Positions 63,110 through 64,000 of a DNA stretch of 64,000 nucleotides are shown one piece after another. The notes beneath the pieces were generated by a model. The model was not told the origin of the DNA, ran no database searches, and saw only the letters and a list, made by a program, of their open reading frames with translations. Made by a program: the position numbers and the translations under genes. Every line of letters begins with the position of its first letter. Position 1 is the first letter of the stretch. Source of the DNA: Sphagnum magellanicum (Eukaryota; Streptophyta; Sphagnopsida; Sphagnales; Sphagnaceae); NCBI GenBank assembly GCA_021904315.1, contig CM038917.1, positions 14,926,041-14,990,040 of the forward strand, given 5' to 3'.

Positions 63110-63475
63110 TCATATGTTGTTGAAAATTGTGTAACAGAACCTGTCTATACTGTTCAAAGTTAGTTCCTCAGAATCTAAAGGTGGCAGCCCAGCTTTACAG
63201 AAAGTGCGGGCCACCTCCATCTCGAGGTGGACTGTTATTGCAGGGGAGAGTTCTTTTAGGCTTGTACTTTTATCAAGTTTACCTCCCCTTTCTTTAGTTG
63301 ATATGCTCATTGCTGACTGGTGAAAGTTGCAATACTTAGTGGTTCCCTTTCTTCCTTGTGGCCTGCCTCTTTTTGGCTGTTTGCTTGCCTGGACTTTGGT
63401 CCTTGCCCCTTGTTTCTTGTTCTCTCTCCCTTTCTTCGGTGCTTTCTTTTTATAAAGGTTGGCCGGTTTCATCAT
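63110..63475 (-). CDS. Hypothetical basic protein, 121 residues
   Basis: Starts at an ATG pair (MMKPANLYKKKAPKKGRENK) with a strongly Lys/Arg-rich first half including PKRGRPQGRK, which resembles an AT-hook core. The second half (EMEVARTFCKAGLPPLDSEE) looks globular. No introns are evident and there is no neighbour on this strand. It may be a transposon fragment or spurious. Confidence 0.3.
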   Translation of the reverse strand: MMKPANLYKKKAPKKGRENKKQGARTKVQASKQPKRGRPQGRKGTTKYCNFHQSAMSISTKERGGKLDKSTSLKELSPAITVHLEMEVARTFCKAGLPPLDSEELTLNSIDRFCYTIFNNI

Positions 63476-64000
63476 TCCTCAATATTGTTGGAAGTCAAGA
63501 AAGGTCATACCATGTAAGCAAATGTGTGTATTGTACCTTAAACATCAGGGAGGACCAATTTGTTCACCCACCTTACCTTCCCCACACACTTGTGAGCAGT
63601 GTTTATTTCATTTTTCCAAGTTTATAACGTTGTATCATATGTGAGCATCCCAAGAGGTATTTAGCATTTAATGGCAACAGGTGTCTAGAACCTGTTTTTA
63701 AAAAAATTAAATTGCTGCCCAATGGTCTAAGCAGAAATGTGGCCATTTTTTTTCAAGATTTTGCAATTTTTGCTCAAAATACAAAGAATATGTTATGGAA
63801 TAATCCTTTTTTAAAATGGTACTTATGTGAAATTAAAAAAATATTGCTGGTCTTGGATGTGAGCAATAGTTTCAAAATTTGTTATACATGGGTTGTAGTT
63901 GCCATGTCATTGAATAGAGCTCAGCCTTGCAACGAGAGTTTCTTGTCTCTGGCTACTTGTTATAAAAATTTGGCACGTTGTTCGCATGATAGGACACTCT
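63476..64000. other. No gene seen
   Basis: AT-rich tail of the window without a supported feature. Confidence 0.5.

Overview
The window is nuclear DNA of a land plant. All three well-supported protein genes have plant-type homologues, are split by GT-AG introns, and sit in AT-rich, transposon-filled DNA. The flavour (decayed Ty3, CACTA and MULE elements, a mitochondrial-type rps19 in the nucleus, short exons) would fit a large-genome seed-free plant such as a fern. That placement is an inference; a conifer or lycophyte cannot be excluded.

Layout. 1-14.6 kb is a gene-rich edge. A UGT80 sterol glucosyltransferase (+, 14 exons) converges on TRAPPC11 (-, 10 exons), with about 1.2 kb between their stops. 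I rebuilt both reading frames exon by exon, and every junction keeps phase. 14.8-16.1 kb is low-complexity and unassigned DNA. 16.1-37.5 kb is a nested transposon block. A Ty3/gypsy element (-) carries gag, PR, RT, RNase H and INT plus a long extra 3' region. Its RT is interrupted by a 2.66-kb CACTA-type element. Its 5' LTR is cut in two: one half is at 30.1-30.4 kb and the other lies inverted at 37.2-37.5 kb. The matching 5-bp target duplication shows that the 7.1 kb between them has flipped. The flipped segment holds a gag fragment and a MULE-type transposase gene containing two solo LTRs of one family in opposite orientation, each with its own perfect 5-bp duplication.

37.6-39.9 kb is an unrecognised coding remnant (-). 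Near 41 kb an intact ORF for a mitochondrial-type ribosomal protein S19 lies on the minus strand, with an unidentified ORF upstream. 44 kb has a small single-exon hypothetical gene (-). 45.5-56.8 kb is AT-rich and gene-poor: a TIR-bounded element, a hairpin, an LTR fragment and a decayed gag. 56.8-60.1 kb is a three-exon multicopper oxidase of the LPR/bilirubin-oxidase type (-) with all type 1 copper ligands present. 60.1-64 kb is its upstream region and unassigned DNA.

The host genes (sterol glycosylation, Golgi tethering, metal oxidation, mitochondrial translation) do not form one pathway. I saw no rRNA, tRNA or CRISPR array, and no bacterial-type operon. The most notable feature is the dated order of rearrangements recorded in the 16-37.5 kb block.
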